Shown: piece by piece, positions 57,222 to 64,000 of the stretch
Numbering within the stretch: the stretch's first letter is position 1
Layout of the letters: every line of letters starts with the position of its first letter
Source: Bradyrhizobium sp. CCBAU 53351
Lineage (GTDB): Bacteria > Pseudomonadota > Alphaproteobacteria > Rhizobiales > Xanthobacteraceae
Assembly (NCBI RefSeq): GCF_015291745.1
Contig: NZ_CP030059.1
Coordinates: forward strand, 310,001-374,000
Length of the DNA: 64,000 nucleotides
Direction of reading: 5' to 3'
The notes under the pieces: generated by a model
What the model saw: only the letters and a program-made list of their open reading frames with translations
Database searches by the model: none
Told to the model about the DNA's origin: nothing
Translations under genes and position numbers: made by a program

Positions 57222-58898
57222 ATGTTTGGTCGCAAGTCCCACGGCGATGCGCAGGCGCAGATTGATGCGGTCGGTCGCTCGCAGGCCATGATCGAGTTCA
57301 CCATGGACGGTACGATCCTCGCGGCCAACAAGAACTTCCTGACCGTGCTCGGTTATGGTCTCGATCAGATCCAGGGCAAGCACCATTCCATGTTCGTGCC
57401 GGTCGACCAACGTGAGGGCGCGGATTATCAGGCGTTCTGGGCGGCGCTGCGCCGCGGTGAATTTCAGGTAGGCGAATTCAAGCGCCTCGCCAATGGTGGC
57501 CATGAGATCTGGATCGAGGCGTCGTACAATCCGGTGCTCGATGGTGCCGGCAGGCCGGTCAAGGTGGTCAAGATCGCAACCGAGATCACGGCGAAGAAGC
57601 TGCGCAGCATGGCCGATGCGTCCAAGCTCGCCGCCATCAATCGGGCCCAGGCCGTGATCGAGTTCAAGCTCGACGGCACCGTCGTCACCGCCAACGAGAA
57701 TTTCTGCAAGGCTCTCGGCTTTTCGCTGGCCGAGATCGAGGGCAAGCACCACAGCCTGTTCATGCCGCAGGCAGACCGCGATAGCGCGGCCTATCGCGAG
57801 TTCTGGGAGAAGCTCAACCGCGGTGAGTACCAGGCCGGCGAATTCAAGCGCATCGGCAAGGGCGGCCGTGAGGTGTGGATCCTGGCGAGTTATAACCCGG
57901 TGATGGACGACACGGGCAAGCCCTTCGGCGTCGTCAAGTTCGCAACCGACGTCACGGCGCAGAAGCTGCAGAATGCCGATCTCGCCGGTCAGATCGCGGC
58001 GATCGACAAGGCGCAGGCCGTGATCGAGTTCAACATGGACGGCACGATCATCGCCGCCAACGCCAATTTCCTCGGTGCGCTCGGTTACTCGCTGGCCGAG
58101 ATCAAGGGCAAGCATCACAGCATGTTCGTCGAGCCCAGTGAGCGCGACGGTGCCGCCTATCGCGAGTTCTGGGCCGGGCTCAATCGCGGCGAATACCAGG
58201 CGGCCGAATACAAACGCATCGGCAAAGGCGGCAAGGAGATCTATATCCAGGCCTCCTACAATCCGATCCTCGACCTCAACGGCAAGCCGTTCAAGGTCGT
58301 GAAATACGCCACCGACACCACCAAGCAGGTGCTGGTCCGCATGGGCAACGAGCGCGTCCGCGCCATGATGGAATCGGTCGCAGCCGGTTCGGAAGAGCTC
58401 AACGCCTCGGTGCGGGAGATTTCCGAAGCCATGACCAAGTCGCGCGAAACCGCAGTCGGCGCGGTGGAGCAGGTCGCCTCCGCCGATGCGCAGGCCCAGC
58501 GCCTCACCGACGCCGCGCAGGCAATGAGCGGCATCGTCGAGATGATCAACAACATCACCGGGCAGATCAATCTGCTCGCGCTCAACGCGACGATCGAATC
58601 GGCGCGTGCCGGTGAAGCCGGCCGCGGCTTTGCCGTGGTCGCCTCCGAAGTGAAGGGCCTCGCCAACCAGGCCAAGCAGGCGACCGACAAGATCGCCCAG
58701 GAAATCGGCAGCCTCAACCAGATATCGGGTGATGTCGTCAGTGCCCTGAGTGCGATCAAGCAGGCGATCAACAATGTCAGTGAGTACGTGACGTCGACCG
58801 CCGCGGCGATCGAGGAGCAGAGCACGGTGACGAATGAGATGTCGACCAGCATGCAGCGCGCTGCGGCCGAGGCCGCTGCGATGGCCGATCGGGCTTGA
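57222..58898 (+). CDS. Soluble methyl-accepting chemotaxis protein with three tandem PAS domains
   Basis: 558 residues from ATG 57222, with GGAG at 57211. Three PAS modules of about 122 residues each (about 12-133, 134-255, 256-377) share the motif AVIEFxxDGTIxxANxNF and GKHHS(M/L)F. The C-terminal signalling domain has the hairpin tip [20 protein letters not shown] followed by [20 protein letters not shown]. No membrane helix or HAMP, so cytoplasmic; no C-terminal CheR-binding pentapeptide is visible (ends MADRA). PAS domains may bind haem or FAD and sense redox, like Aer/BdlA. Confidence 0.93.
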   Translation: MFGRKSHGDAQAQIDAVGRSQAMIEFTMDGTILAANKNFLTVLGYGLDQIQGKHHSMFVPVDQREGADYQAFWAALRRGEFQVGEFKRLANGGHEIWIEASYNPVLDGAGRPVKVVKIATEITAKKLRSMADASKLAAINRAQAVIEFKLDGTVVTANENFCKALGFSLAEIEGKHHSLFMPQADRDSAAYREFWEKLNRGEYQAGEFKRIGKGGREVWILASYNPVMDDTGKPFGVVKFATDVTAQKLQNADLAGQIAAIDKAQAVIEFNMDGTIIAANANFLGALGYSLAEIKGKHHSMFVEPSERDGAAYREFWAGLNRGEYQAAEYKRIGKGGKEIYIQASYNPILDLNGKPFKVVKYATDTTKQVLVRMGNERVRAMMESVAAGSEELNASVREISEAMTKSRETAVGAVEQVASADAQAQRLTDAAQAMSGIVEMINNITGQINLLALNATIESARAGEAGRGFAVVASEVKGLANQAKQATDKIAQEIGSLNQISGDVVSALSAIKQAINNVSEYVTSTAAAIEEQSTVTNEMSTSMQRAAAEAAAMADRA

Positions 58899-58980
58899 TC
58901 AGGCGGCCTGATGCGTCGGCGCGCGTTCCGCTACGCAAATGGAGACAGACGTCTCCGGTCGGAAAATCCGTTGCGCCGCC

Positions 58981-59400
58981 TCAGCGCGGTGCGACGTCGG
59001 CGCGGTCGAGCGATTCCAGCGTCGAGGCATTGGCGCAATAGCCGCGATAATTCTCCGCGGCGGTGCCGTCGGCGAGATCGCGGTCGCATTGTCCCTTGTG
59101 ATTGCACAGCGAGCAGACCCGCTCCATGTCGCGGAGCAGCAGCGGCTGCGCGCGGCCGAGCCCTTCGGCGCTGATGCCGAGCTGCTGCAGCATCATGGGC
59201 AGCTCGTCGGCGGAATGCCTGCCGTGACGGACCAGCTCTTCCAGATCGTCGGGCGCGATCCGCAAATCGCTCGCGATCCGGTCGAAATCGGCGCGGTCGA
59301 GCTGCCGCATCTCGTTCATCTCGCGGCGATGCTTCAGCCAGCTCGCAAAGGACTCGATGAGGTCCTGGACGATCGGATATGGCCTGCTTGCGGTGCTCAT
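58981..59400 (-). CDS. DUF6455 family small protein
   Basis: 139 residues from ATG 59400 (MSTASRPYPIV...). Helical N-terminus with DFDRIASDLRIAPDDLEELV, then a cysteine region CSLCNHKGQCDRD...GYCAN which could bind zinc. Matches the small alphaproteobacterial DUF6455 family as I know it. Function unknown. Confidence 0.8.
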   Translation of the reverse strand: MSTASRPYPIVQDLIESFASWLKHRREMNEMRQLDRADFDRIASDLRIAPDDLEELVRHGRHSADELPMMLQQLGISAEGLGRAQPLLLRDMERVCSLCNHKGQCDRDLADGTAAENYRGYCANASTLESLDRADVAPR

Positions 59401-59495
59401 GGAAAGCTCCCTTCGGACAGCGGAACTGGAGCGAATTAAGCACAATGATGCAGGGGCGCGTTGCGCTGGATCAAACTGGGAGTGCCCGAGGCTCA

Positions 59496-59612
59496 TGTCG
59501 GACGCGCTGCAGCGTGCAACGCTGCTGCGCAGAGCCGGACCCATTCTTCCGCTGCGCTGGGCCCCGGCTCAGCAGCGCATCACCAGGGGGTGCTGCGCTG
59601 CGTCCGGGGCAC
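59496..59612. repeat. Interspersed palindromic repeat, degenerate copy of the 10458-10588 family
   Basis: Starts GTCGGACGCGCTGCAGCG, ends CTGCGTCCGGGGCAC; interior AGAGCCGGACCCAT and TGGGCCCCGGCT match the family layout. Lies between the glycosyltransferase stop and the DUF6455 start. Confidence 0.75.
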
Positions 59613-59617
59613 GAGAC

Positions 59618-60403
59618 CTAGCCAAACCGCTCCGTCGCCCAGGCATACAGGCTGCCCGGGATCGGCTTTTCGCCGCCGCGGCCCTTGGGCGAGATGTGCA
59701 GGCCGATGATCTCGGGGCTGGTGACGAGGCCGAGATAGCTCGAGGGATCGAAGAACAATTTCGGCTCGGCATGCACGGCATAGAACGACTGCTTCGGCAG
59801 CGCGTATTGCAATTCGCCGGTGCGGCGCGCCAGCGCGGTCAAGGCTGCGGGTCCGTAGATCGCGACGCGAATGTCCGAGAGGCGGTTCGAGCCGCCGCGC
59901 AGGCGTCGCATCATGAAGGTGACGCGATGGCGGATCGACAGCCAGTTCGGCGTCAGCTCCTCCTGCTCCATCAGCTCTTCGAAGGCGGCGACGATGCCGT
60001 GCGCGGGCGGAAGATAGATCACGGAATTGCCGAGCTGGCGCGGCCGCTCCCAGGCGAAATAGGGTTTTGCCGGATCGATCTCGACGGGCTTCAAGAGCAG
60101 CACGTCGGCATCGAGCCAGAGGCCGAGGCCCTTCGCCATCAGCTTCATGCGGAAGAAGTCGCTGAATTGCAGAATGGTCCAGTCGCGCCAGCTGCCGTCC
60201 GGCTGCGGCGGCCGCAGCCGTTCTGAGAACGCATGCGGCAGGATCGCCTCGGCATCCGCGTTGGCGACGCCGGCGGGAAGGCCGGGAATGGTGTCGAAGC
60301 TGTAGACGGTGACCTTGTGGCCGGCAGCTAACTGCGAGCGCAGACAGGTCTGGCGCAGCGCATCCATCGGGCCATGCCAGAAGGTGACGATCTCGGGGAG
60401 CAT
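59618..60403 (-). CDS. Glycosyltransferase with DXD motif (GT32-like)
   Basis: 261 residues. GLGLWLDADVLLLKPVEIDP contains the DXD metal/sugar-nucleotide site (DAD); FSDFFRMKLMAKG precedes it, as in GT32 and capsular-polysaccharide glycosyltransferases. No signal peptide. It would add sugars to a surface glycan; donor and acceptor unknown. Single gene. Confidence 0.83.
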   Translation of the reverse strand: MLPEIVTFWHGPMDALRQTCLRSQLAAGHKVTVYSFDTIPGLPAGVANADAEAILPHAFSERLRPPQPDGSWRDWTILQFSDFFRMKLMAKGLGLWLDADVLLLKPVEIDPAKPYFAWERPRQLGNSVIYLPPAHGIVAAFEELMEQEELTPNWLSIRHRVTFMMRRLRGGSNRLSDIRVAIYGPAALTALARRTGELQYALPKQSFYAVHAEPKLFFDPSSYLGLVTSPEIIGLHISPKGRGGEKPIPGSLYAWATERFG

Positions 60404-60433
60404 GCGGCGAAGCTATACGGGATAACCAAGGCA

Positions 60434-60467
60434 AAGAAAAAGCCCCGGCGCTGACGGCACCGGGGCT
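60434..60467 (-). terminator. Rho-independent terminator after leuD
   Basis: Minus strand: AGCCCCGG, 11-nt loop, CCGGGGCT, then TTTTTCTTTG. Directly follows the leuD stop (60485). Confidence 0.92.
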
Positions 60468-60484
60468 CGAAGCAAAGAGCGATC

Positions 60485-61090
60485 TCAGGCCCAGGCGCGT
60501 TCGCGCTTGAGCTTGTCCTCGTAAGAGTCGATCGAGGCCTTCTTCTCCATCGTCAGGCCGATGTCGTCGAGGCCGTTGATCAGGCAGTGCTTGCGGAACG
60601 GGTCGATCTCGAACATGACCTTGCCGCCGTCGGGCCCGCGGATTTCCTGGTTCGGCAGGTCGATCGTCAGCGTCGCGTTGGCGCCGCGCTCGGCGTCGTC
60701 GAACAGCTTGTCGAGGTCTTCCTGGGAGACGCGGATCGGCAGGATGCCGTTCTTGAAGCAGTTGTTGTAGAAGATGTCGCCGAACGAGGTCGAGATCACG
60801 CAGCGGATGCCGAAGTCGAGCAGCGCCCAGGGGGCGTGCTCGCGGCTCGAGCCGCAGCCGAAATTGTCGCCAGCGACCAGCACCTTCGCGTTGCGATAGG
60901 CGGGTTGGTTCAGCACAAAATCCGGGTTCTCGCTGCCGTCGTCCTTGTAGCGCTGCTCGGAGAACAGCCCCTTGCCAAGGCCGGTGCGCTTGATGGTCTT
61001 CAGGTACTGCTTCGGAATGATCATGTCGGTGTCGACATTGATGATCTTCAGCGGCGCCGCGACGCCTTCCAGCGTGGTGAACTTGTCCAT
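60485..61090 (-). CDS. leuD: 3-isopropylmalate dehydratase small subunit
   Basis: 201 residues from [16 protein letters not shown] (ATG 61090); an in-frame ATG at 61144 adds unconserved residues. With LeuC it isomerises 2- to 3-isopropylmalate. [20 protein letters not shown] and the swivel-domain loop [20 protein letters not shown] are diagnostic. leuC is not in the window. Confidence 0.97.
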   Translation of the reverse strand: MDKFTTLEGVAAPLKIINVDTDMIIPKQYLKTIKRTGLGKGLFSEQRYKDDGSENPDFVLNQPAYRNAKVLVAGDNFGCGSSREHAPWALLDFGIRCVISTSFGDIFYNNCFKNGILPIRVSQEDLDKLFDDAERGANATLTIDLPNQEIRGPDGGKVMFEIDPFRKHCLINGLDDIGLTMEKKASIDSYEDKLKRERAWA

Positions 61091-61175
61091 CTTGGGCTTC
61101 CCGGTTTGTCTCAGGGAGGGCTGTTTAGCCCGGTTGGCACACAAATCCTAGGCCGGAATCGGCAATCTTGGTCTG

Positions 61176-61745
61176 TCAGCCCTGAGGAGCCATCCGGTCA
61201 GGCGCAAAGCCGGTCGGCAGACCGTCGATGCTCTTCACGTTCTTCAGGCCCCAGTACTTTCGCAAATTGTCGAGGCCCTGCCTGGTCCAGTAGCGCACGA
61301 GGCTGCCACGCTCTTGCTTGTAGTCGAACAGTGGCACGCCCATGCCGCACGACGTCTGCACGAGGTCGATCGAGAGGCGTATGATCTGACGTGCCCCGGC
61401 GACGTCCTCGAACCGAGGGGCGAGGTCGGCGTAATCAGGCGTGCCTCGCATGAGCGACCGGCCTTGGCCATAGAGGCGCAGGATCATCGGGGCGCCATCG
61501 AAGGCGCAAAACATGATGGTCAGCCGCTTGTCGTCAGAAGCCATCAGGTGCGCGCGCGTCTCGCTACCGCTGCCAGTGACGTCGAGATAGGCGACATCAT
61601 TGTCTCCGAGCACCCGGAATGAGGACAGGCCCTTGGGGGACACGTTGATGCGTCCCTTGGGCGGGGCGCTGGCAACGAAGAAGATCTTCTGCCCCTCGAT
61701 GAAAGCCCTGTGCTCCGGCTCGATCCGCGTGAACTGCTTGCCCAT
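61176..61745 (-). CDS. Pyridoxamine 5'-phosphate oxidase-like flavoprotein (PPOX class)
   Basis: 189 residues. Split-barrel: IFFVASAPPKGRINVSPKG, YLDVTGSGSETRAHL and DKRLTIMFCAFDGAPMILRL. This subgroup has a conserved C-terminus with SCGMGVPLFDY and W-rich end. FMN- or haem-linked roles are possible; not the PdxH vitamin enzyme. Divergent from the HTH regulator gene with 99 bp between starts, so likely regulated by it. Confidence 0.88.
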   Translation of the reverse strand: MGKQFTRIEPEHRAFIEGQKIFFVASAPPKGRINVSPKGLSSFRVLGDNDVAYLDVTGSGSETRAHLMASDDKRLTIMFCAFDGAPMILRLYGQGRSLMRGTPDYADLAPRFEDVAGARQIIRLSIDLVQTSCGMGVPLFDYKQERGSLVRYWTRQGLDNLRKYWGLKNVKSIDGLPTGFAPDRMAPQG

Positions 61746-61809
61746 GCCCGTGCGTCCTCTGCGCAGCGACGAAATAACGACGGAAAGCTAGCATGCGGCT
61801 AATACCAGT

Positions 61810-61837
61810 TTAAGAACCCATATTATGCTAGTATAAT
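61810..61837 (+). promoter_or_regulatory. Promoter of the HTH regulator, overlapping an inverted repeat
   Basis: TATAAT at 61832-61837 is a consensus -10; TTAAGA at 61810-61815 is a weak -35 with 16-bp spacing. Transcription would start at about the ATG (61845), implying a leaderless mRNA. ATTAT-N6-ATAAT (61822-61837) is an inverted repeat over the -10, a possible operator. Confidence 0.5.
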
Positions 61838-61844
61838 TACCACC

Positions 61845-62663
61845 ATGAAAGGACAGGATCCAACCGCCCCGGCTCTCTCGCTCAGCGCGTTCTTGCGGGC
61901 GCTCCGGGAGCGCCAGTCACCGGCAGAATTCGGCCTCGCCGGTGGATCACGACGGCGCACGCCCGGACTTCGGCGAGAAGAGGTCGCGCAGCTCTGCGGA
62001 TTGAGCGTCACTTGGTACACGTGGATCGAGCAGGGGCGCGACGTGTCCGTCTCCGCGGCGGCACTTTCGCGCCTCGCGCACGGATTGCGTCTGTCACGCG
62101 CCGAGCGCAGCTACCTGTTCGAGGTTGCGGGCAAGCGCGATCCCGAACGTCCCAGCACAAGGGATGATCCGCCTGAAGAAATCCTGGCCTGTGTCGATGC
62201 GATCGATGGACCGGCCTATATCCTCGATCGCACATGGCGTGCGCGTCGCTGGAATGCACAAGCGTCCCTCCTGTTTGCAGGATGGCTCGATGCAGACGGC
62301 GAAAAGAATCTCCTGCGCTACATCTTTCTGAGGCCTGAGGCTCGAACCCTGATCCTTGACTGGACTTCCCGAGCACGCCGCGTCGTTGCAGAGTTCCGTG
62401 CCGCGGTGACAGCCTACTCCGATGATCCCGAGATTCGCTGGCTGGTGGAGCAACTGAGACGAGAAAGTCCCGATTTCGAGCGCTGCTGGGACACGCAGGG
62501 GGTCTTGGCTCGCGAAGGAGGCGAGCGTGCGTTCAATCATCCGACCATGGGGCACCTGCACTATCAGCAGGTGTCGCTGTCTCTCGCGGGGTGGTCCGAT
62601 TATCGACTGACGATGCTCCTCTCTGCGCCGCGCCTTGGTCAGTCCGCGTCCTGCTCCGCCTGA
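61845..62663 (+). CDS. Helix-turn-helix transcriptional regulator with MmyB-like ligand domain
   Basis: 272 residues. N-terminal Xre-type HTH: RRTPGLRREEVAQLCGLSVTWYTWIEQGRD, followed by an MmyB-like PAS-related domain (ACVDAIDGPAYILDRTWRARRWN; ILDWTSRARRVVAEFRA). Actinobacterial MmyB proteins bind fatty acids. Divergent from the PPOX gene. Overlaps the convergent metallopeptidase gene by 25 bp at its 3' end. Confidence 0.9.
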   Translation: MKGQDPTAPALSLSAFLRALRERQSPAEFGLAGGSRRRTPGLRREEVAQLCGLSVTWYTWIEQGRDVSVSAAALSRLAHGLRLSRAERSYLFEVAGKRDPERPSTRDDPPEEILACVDAIDGPAYILDRTWRARRWNAQASLLFAGWLDADGEKNLLRYIFLRPEARTLILDWTSRARRVVAEFRAAVTAYSDDPEIRWLVEQLRRESPDFERCWDTQGVLAREGGERAFNHPTMGHLHYQQVSLSLAGWSDYRLTMLLSAPRLGQSASCSA

Positions 62664-63049
62664 GCCTCGATCGCTTCCATATCGTCGTCCGAAAGACCGA
62701 AATGGTGGCCGATCTCGTGGATCAGGACGTGGCGGACGATGTGGCCGAGGCTTTCGTCGTGCTCGGCCCAGTAATCCAGGATCGGCCGGCGGTAGAGCCA
62801 GACCATGTTGGGCAGCCGCGCCACGTCGCCCAGGCTCTGCTGCGGCAGGCCGACGCCCTGGAACAGGCCGAGCAGGTCAAACTCGCTCTCGCACTCCATC
62901 TCGTCCAGGACCTCCTCGGTCGGGAAGTCGTCGACGCGGATGATCACGCCCTCGCAGAGCTTGCGGAATTCCGCCGGCAGGCCTTCGAAGATCTCGTGCG
63001 CCGTCGCTTCCATCTCGGCCAGCGAGGGCGCTTTCAATTCCGTCCACAT
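62639..63049 (-). CDS. Metallopeptidase family protein (zincin-like, DUF1025 type)
   Basis: 136 residues from ATG 63049; an in-frame upstream ATG at 63181 is not favoured. The zinc motif is HVLIHEIGHHFGLSDDDME (HExxH plus a later acidic residue). Small cytoplasmic minimal gluzincin-like proteins; substrates unknown. Its 3' end overlaps the HTH regulator gene by 25 bp. Confidence 0.88.
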   Translation of the reverse strand: MWTELKAPSLAEMEATAHEIFEGLPAEFRKLCEGVIIRVDDFPTEEVLDEMECESEFDLLGLFQGVGLPQQSLGDVARLPNMVWLYRRPILDYWAEHDESLGHIVRHVLIHEIGHHFGLSDDDMEAIEAQAEQDAD

Positions 63050-63171
63050 GGGCTTCTCATAGCGTGGGTTCCGCGGCGATGCATCCCGCTTTATAGATGC
63101 GGCGAGGTTGACGGGCGGCGCCAAAACGGGGAGCGTGGCCGCTCGACGGGACGTTTCAGGTGGGCGAAAAA

Positions 63172-63486
63172 ATGCGAGCAAGAACAGCGCTGACGCTACT
63201 GTGCATGGGGTTGTTTTCGCAATTTTGCGTTGGCGCGGAGGCGCAGACGGCGGCCCCCGGCGTCAGGCTGGCCCAGGCCGCCTCACCGGACGACATCCCG
63301 CCGCCGCGCAAACGGCACCCGGCGCGCCTGCGCGTCACGCCCTATTACAGCCCTGACGGCGTCTATCCGCGCTACAATCCCGGTCCCAATGCGGTCCGCG
63401 AATGCAACGCGACCTATGTGCAGGAATTCCGGCCGAGCGGCACGGTGATCGTGCCGCGCGTGAGCTGCTACTGGCGCCCGGGTTAG
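63172..63486 (+). CDS. Small secreted hypothetical protein
   Basis: 104 residues from ATG 63172 (GTG at 63160 also in frame). Signal peptide MRARTALTLLCMGLFSQFCVGAEAQ; mature part Pro/Arg/Tyr-rich with two cysteines (ECNATYVQE, VSCYWRPG) suited to a disulfide. Similar small periplasmic proteins are common in Bradyrhizobium; no function known. Probably cotranscribed with the next gene (29 bp gap). Confidence 0.75.
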   Translation: MRARTALTLLCMGLFSQFCVGAEAQTAAPGVRLAQAASPDDIPPPRKRHPARLRVTPYYSPDGVYPRYNPGPNAVRECNATYVQEFRPSGTVIVPRVSCYWRPG

Positions 63487-63515
63487 GGCGGCGCGCGGCG
63501 TTGGAGCCCAGTGGG

Positions 63516-63782
63516 GTGATCATTGCGAGATGGTTTGCATGGGCCGTTGCCGGCGCGCTGGCCGCCGGCCTGCCTTGCGCGTCAGCGGCGCATCGGGTGG
63601 CGATCCCGGAGGCCTCGGCCGGGATTGCGGTCTTCGATGTGCGGCGCCCGGCGCGACCGCAATACGTCGTGCCGCCCCTCGTGCGCCGTGATCCCCGCTA
63701 CTACGCGCGGCCCGCGCACTACCGTCCCTATCCCTACGGCGTGCCTGCACCCTTCGTGTTCGGCTACGGCCCGTTCTGGTGA
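63516..63782 (+). CDS. Small secreted hypothetical protein
   Basis: 88 residues from GTG 63516, with GGAG about 10 bases upstream. Signal-like N-terminus IIARWFAWAVAGALAAGLPCASA, then a short Pro/Tyr/Arg-rich mature peptide (YYARPAHYRPYPYGVPAPF). No family recognised. The start is uncertain as the frame extends further upstream over the previous gene. Confidence 0.6.
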   Translation: MIIARWFAWAVAGALAAGLPCASAAHRVAIPEASAGIAVFDVRRPARPQYVVPPLVRRDPRYYARPAHYRPYPYGVPAPFVFGYGPFW

Positions 63783-63786
63783 CGCG

Positions 63787-64000
63787 CTAGCCGGCGGGCG
63801 CAAATCCCTTCACCAGCAGCACGGTGGCCTCAGCGCCCGCCTTGCGGTCGCGGGAGATCTCCTCGTAGTCCGGTGAGTTCGAGAAGGCGAGGAAGGCCGC
63901 TTCGTCGGGAAACGACATCATGACCAGCTTGTCGTGCGGCCAGGTTCCTTCGAGCACGCGCGGGCGCTCGTCGGCGGCGAGCAGCCGGCCATTGTATCTC
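63787..64000 (-). CDS. DUF1330 family protein, truncated by window edge
   Basis: C-terminal 70 residues, stop TAG at 63789-63787, frame open to 63999. Reads RYNGRLLAADERPRVLEGTW then KLVMMSFPDEAAFLAFSNSP and DYEEISRDRKAGAEATVLLV: the dimeric alpha/beta-barrel pattern of DUF1330. Start lies outside the window. Function unknown. Confidence 0.85.
   Translation of the reverse strand, partial: RYNGRLLAADERPRVLEGTWPHDKLVMMSFPDEAAFLAFSNSPDYEEISRDRKAGAEATVLLVKGFAPAG

Overview
The window looks like a chromosomal segment of a Bradyrhizobium-type alphaproteobacterium. Evidence: high G+C with strong third-position bias; an sdhCDAB operon, a Rhodopseudomonas-like malonyl-CoA synthetase, IalB, YggT, DUF167 and TAXI-type proteins; general-stress (EcfG-type) promoter motifs; and several families of interspersed palindromic repeats between genes. 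It is mostly ordinary core genome. The only clear mobile element is one IS110-family insertion near 44.5-45.6 kb.

Layout. 0-9.1 kb: truncated SDR, glutamine amidotransferase, enoyl-CoA hydratase, tRNA-Ala(CGC), yggT-DUF167-folD, ppa, a GNAT protein, then a hydrolase / DUF2269 / SDR-DoxX / DCC-thioredoxin-like run. 9.1-12.4 kb: flavin amine oxidase and typA. 12.5-16.2 kb: a five-gene minus-strand cluster (Crp/Fnr regulator, Lgt-like membrane protein, radical SAM protein resembling tetraether synthase, two small paralogous membrane proteins) with an EcfG-like promoter motif at its head and a terminator at its end. 16.3-26.5 kb: response regulator, PhoD phosphatase, TAXI protein, pterin dehydratase, YkvA, quinone reductase, SDR, IalB-like protein, rlmN, PAP2 phosphatase. 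26.6-36.8 kb: argG, proline-rich OmpA protein, stress flavoprotein, VOC protein, FkbM methyltransferase, BacA-like ABC transporter, hybrid sensor kinase. 37-40.5 kb: sdhCDAB. 41-48 kb: TauE permease, matB, SDR, IS110 element, fasciclin protein, cytochrome b plus molybdopterin oxidoreductase. 48-64 kb: MFS permease, leuB, hexapeptide transferase, asd, carbonic anhydrase, CoA-ester lyase, AraC regulator, triple-PAS chemoreceptor, glycosyltransferase, leuD, PPOX protein, HTH regulator, metallopeptidase, small secreted proteins, and a truncated DUF1330 gene.

How genes work together. leuB, leuD, asd, argG and folD serve amino-acid and one-carbon biosynthesis, though leuB and leuD lie about 10 kb apart. 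sdhCDAB encodes respiratory complex II. The cytochrome b and molybdopterin genes form a plausible periplasmic redox pair. The most interesting unit is the 12.5-16.2 kb cluster. Its radical SAM protein has cysteine groups matching the four metal sites known for archaeal tetraether synthase. The membrane protein immediately upstream belongs to the Lgt fold family but lacks usual active-site residues. Together they suggest an uncharacterised, possibly stress-controlled membrane-lipid modification. A second point of interest is the structured non-coding left end of the IS110 element, a candidate bridge RNA, inserted in a palindromic repeat.

All calls come from reading the sequence; no database search was run.
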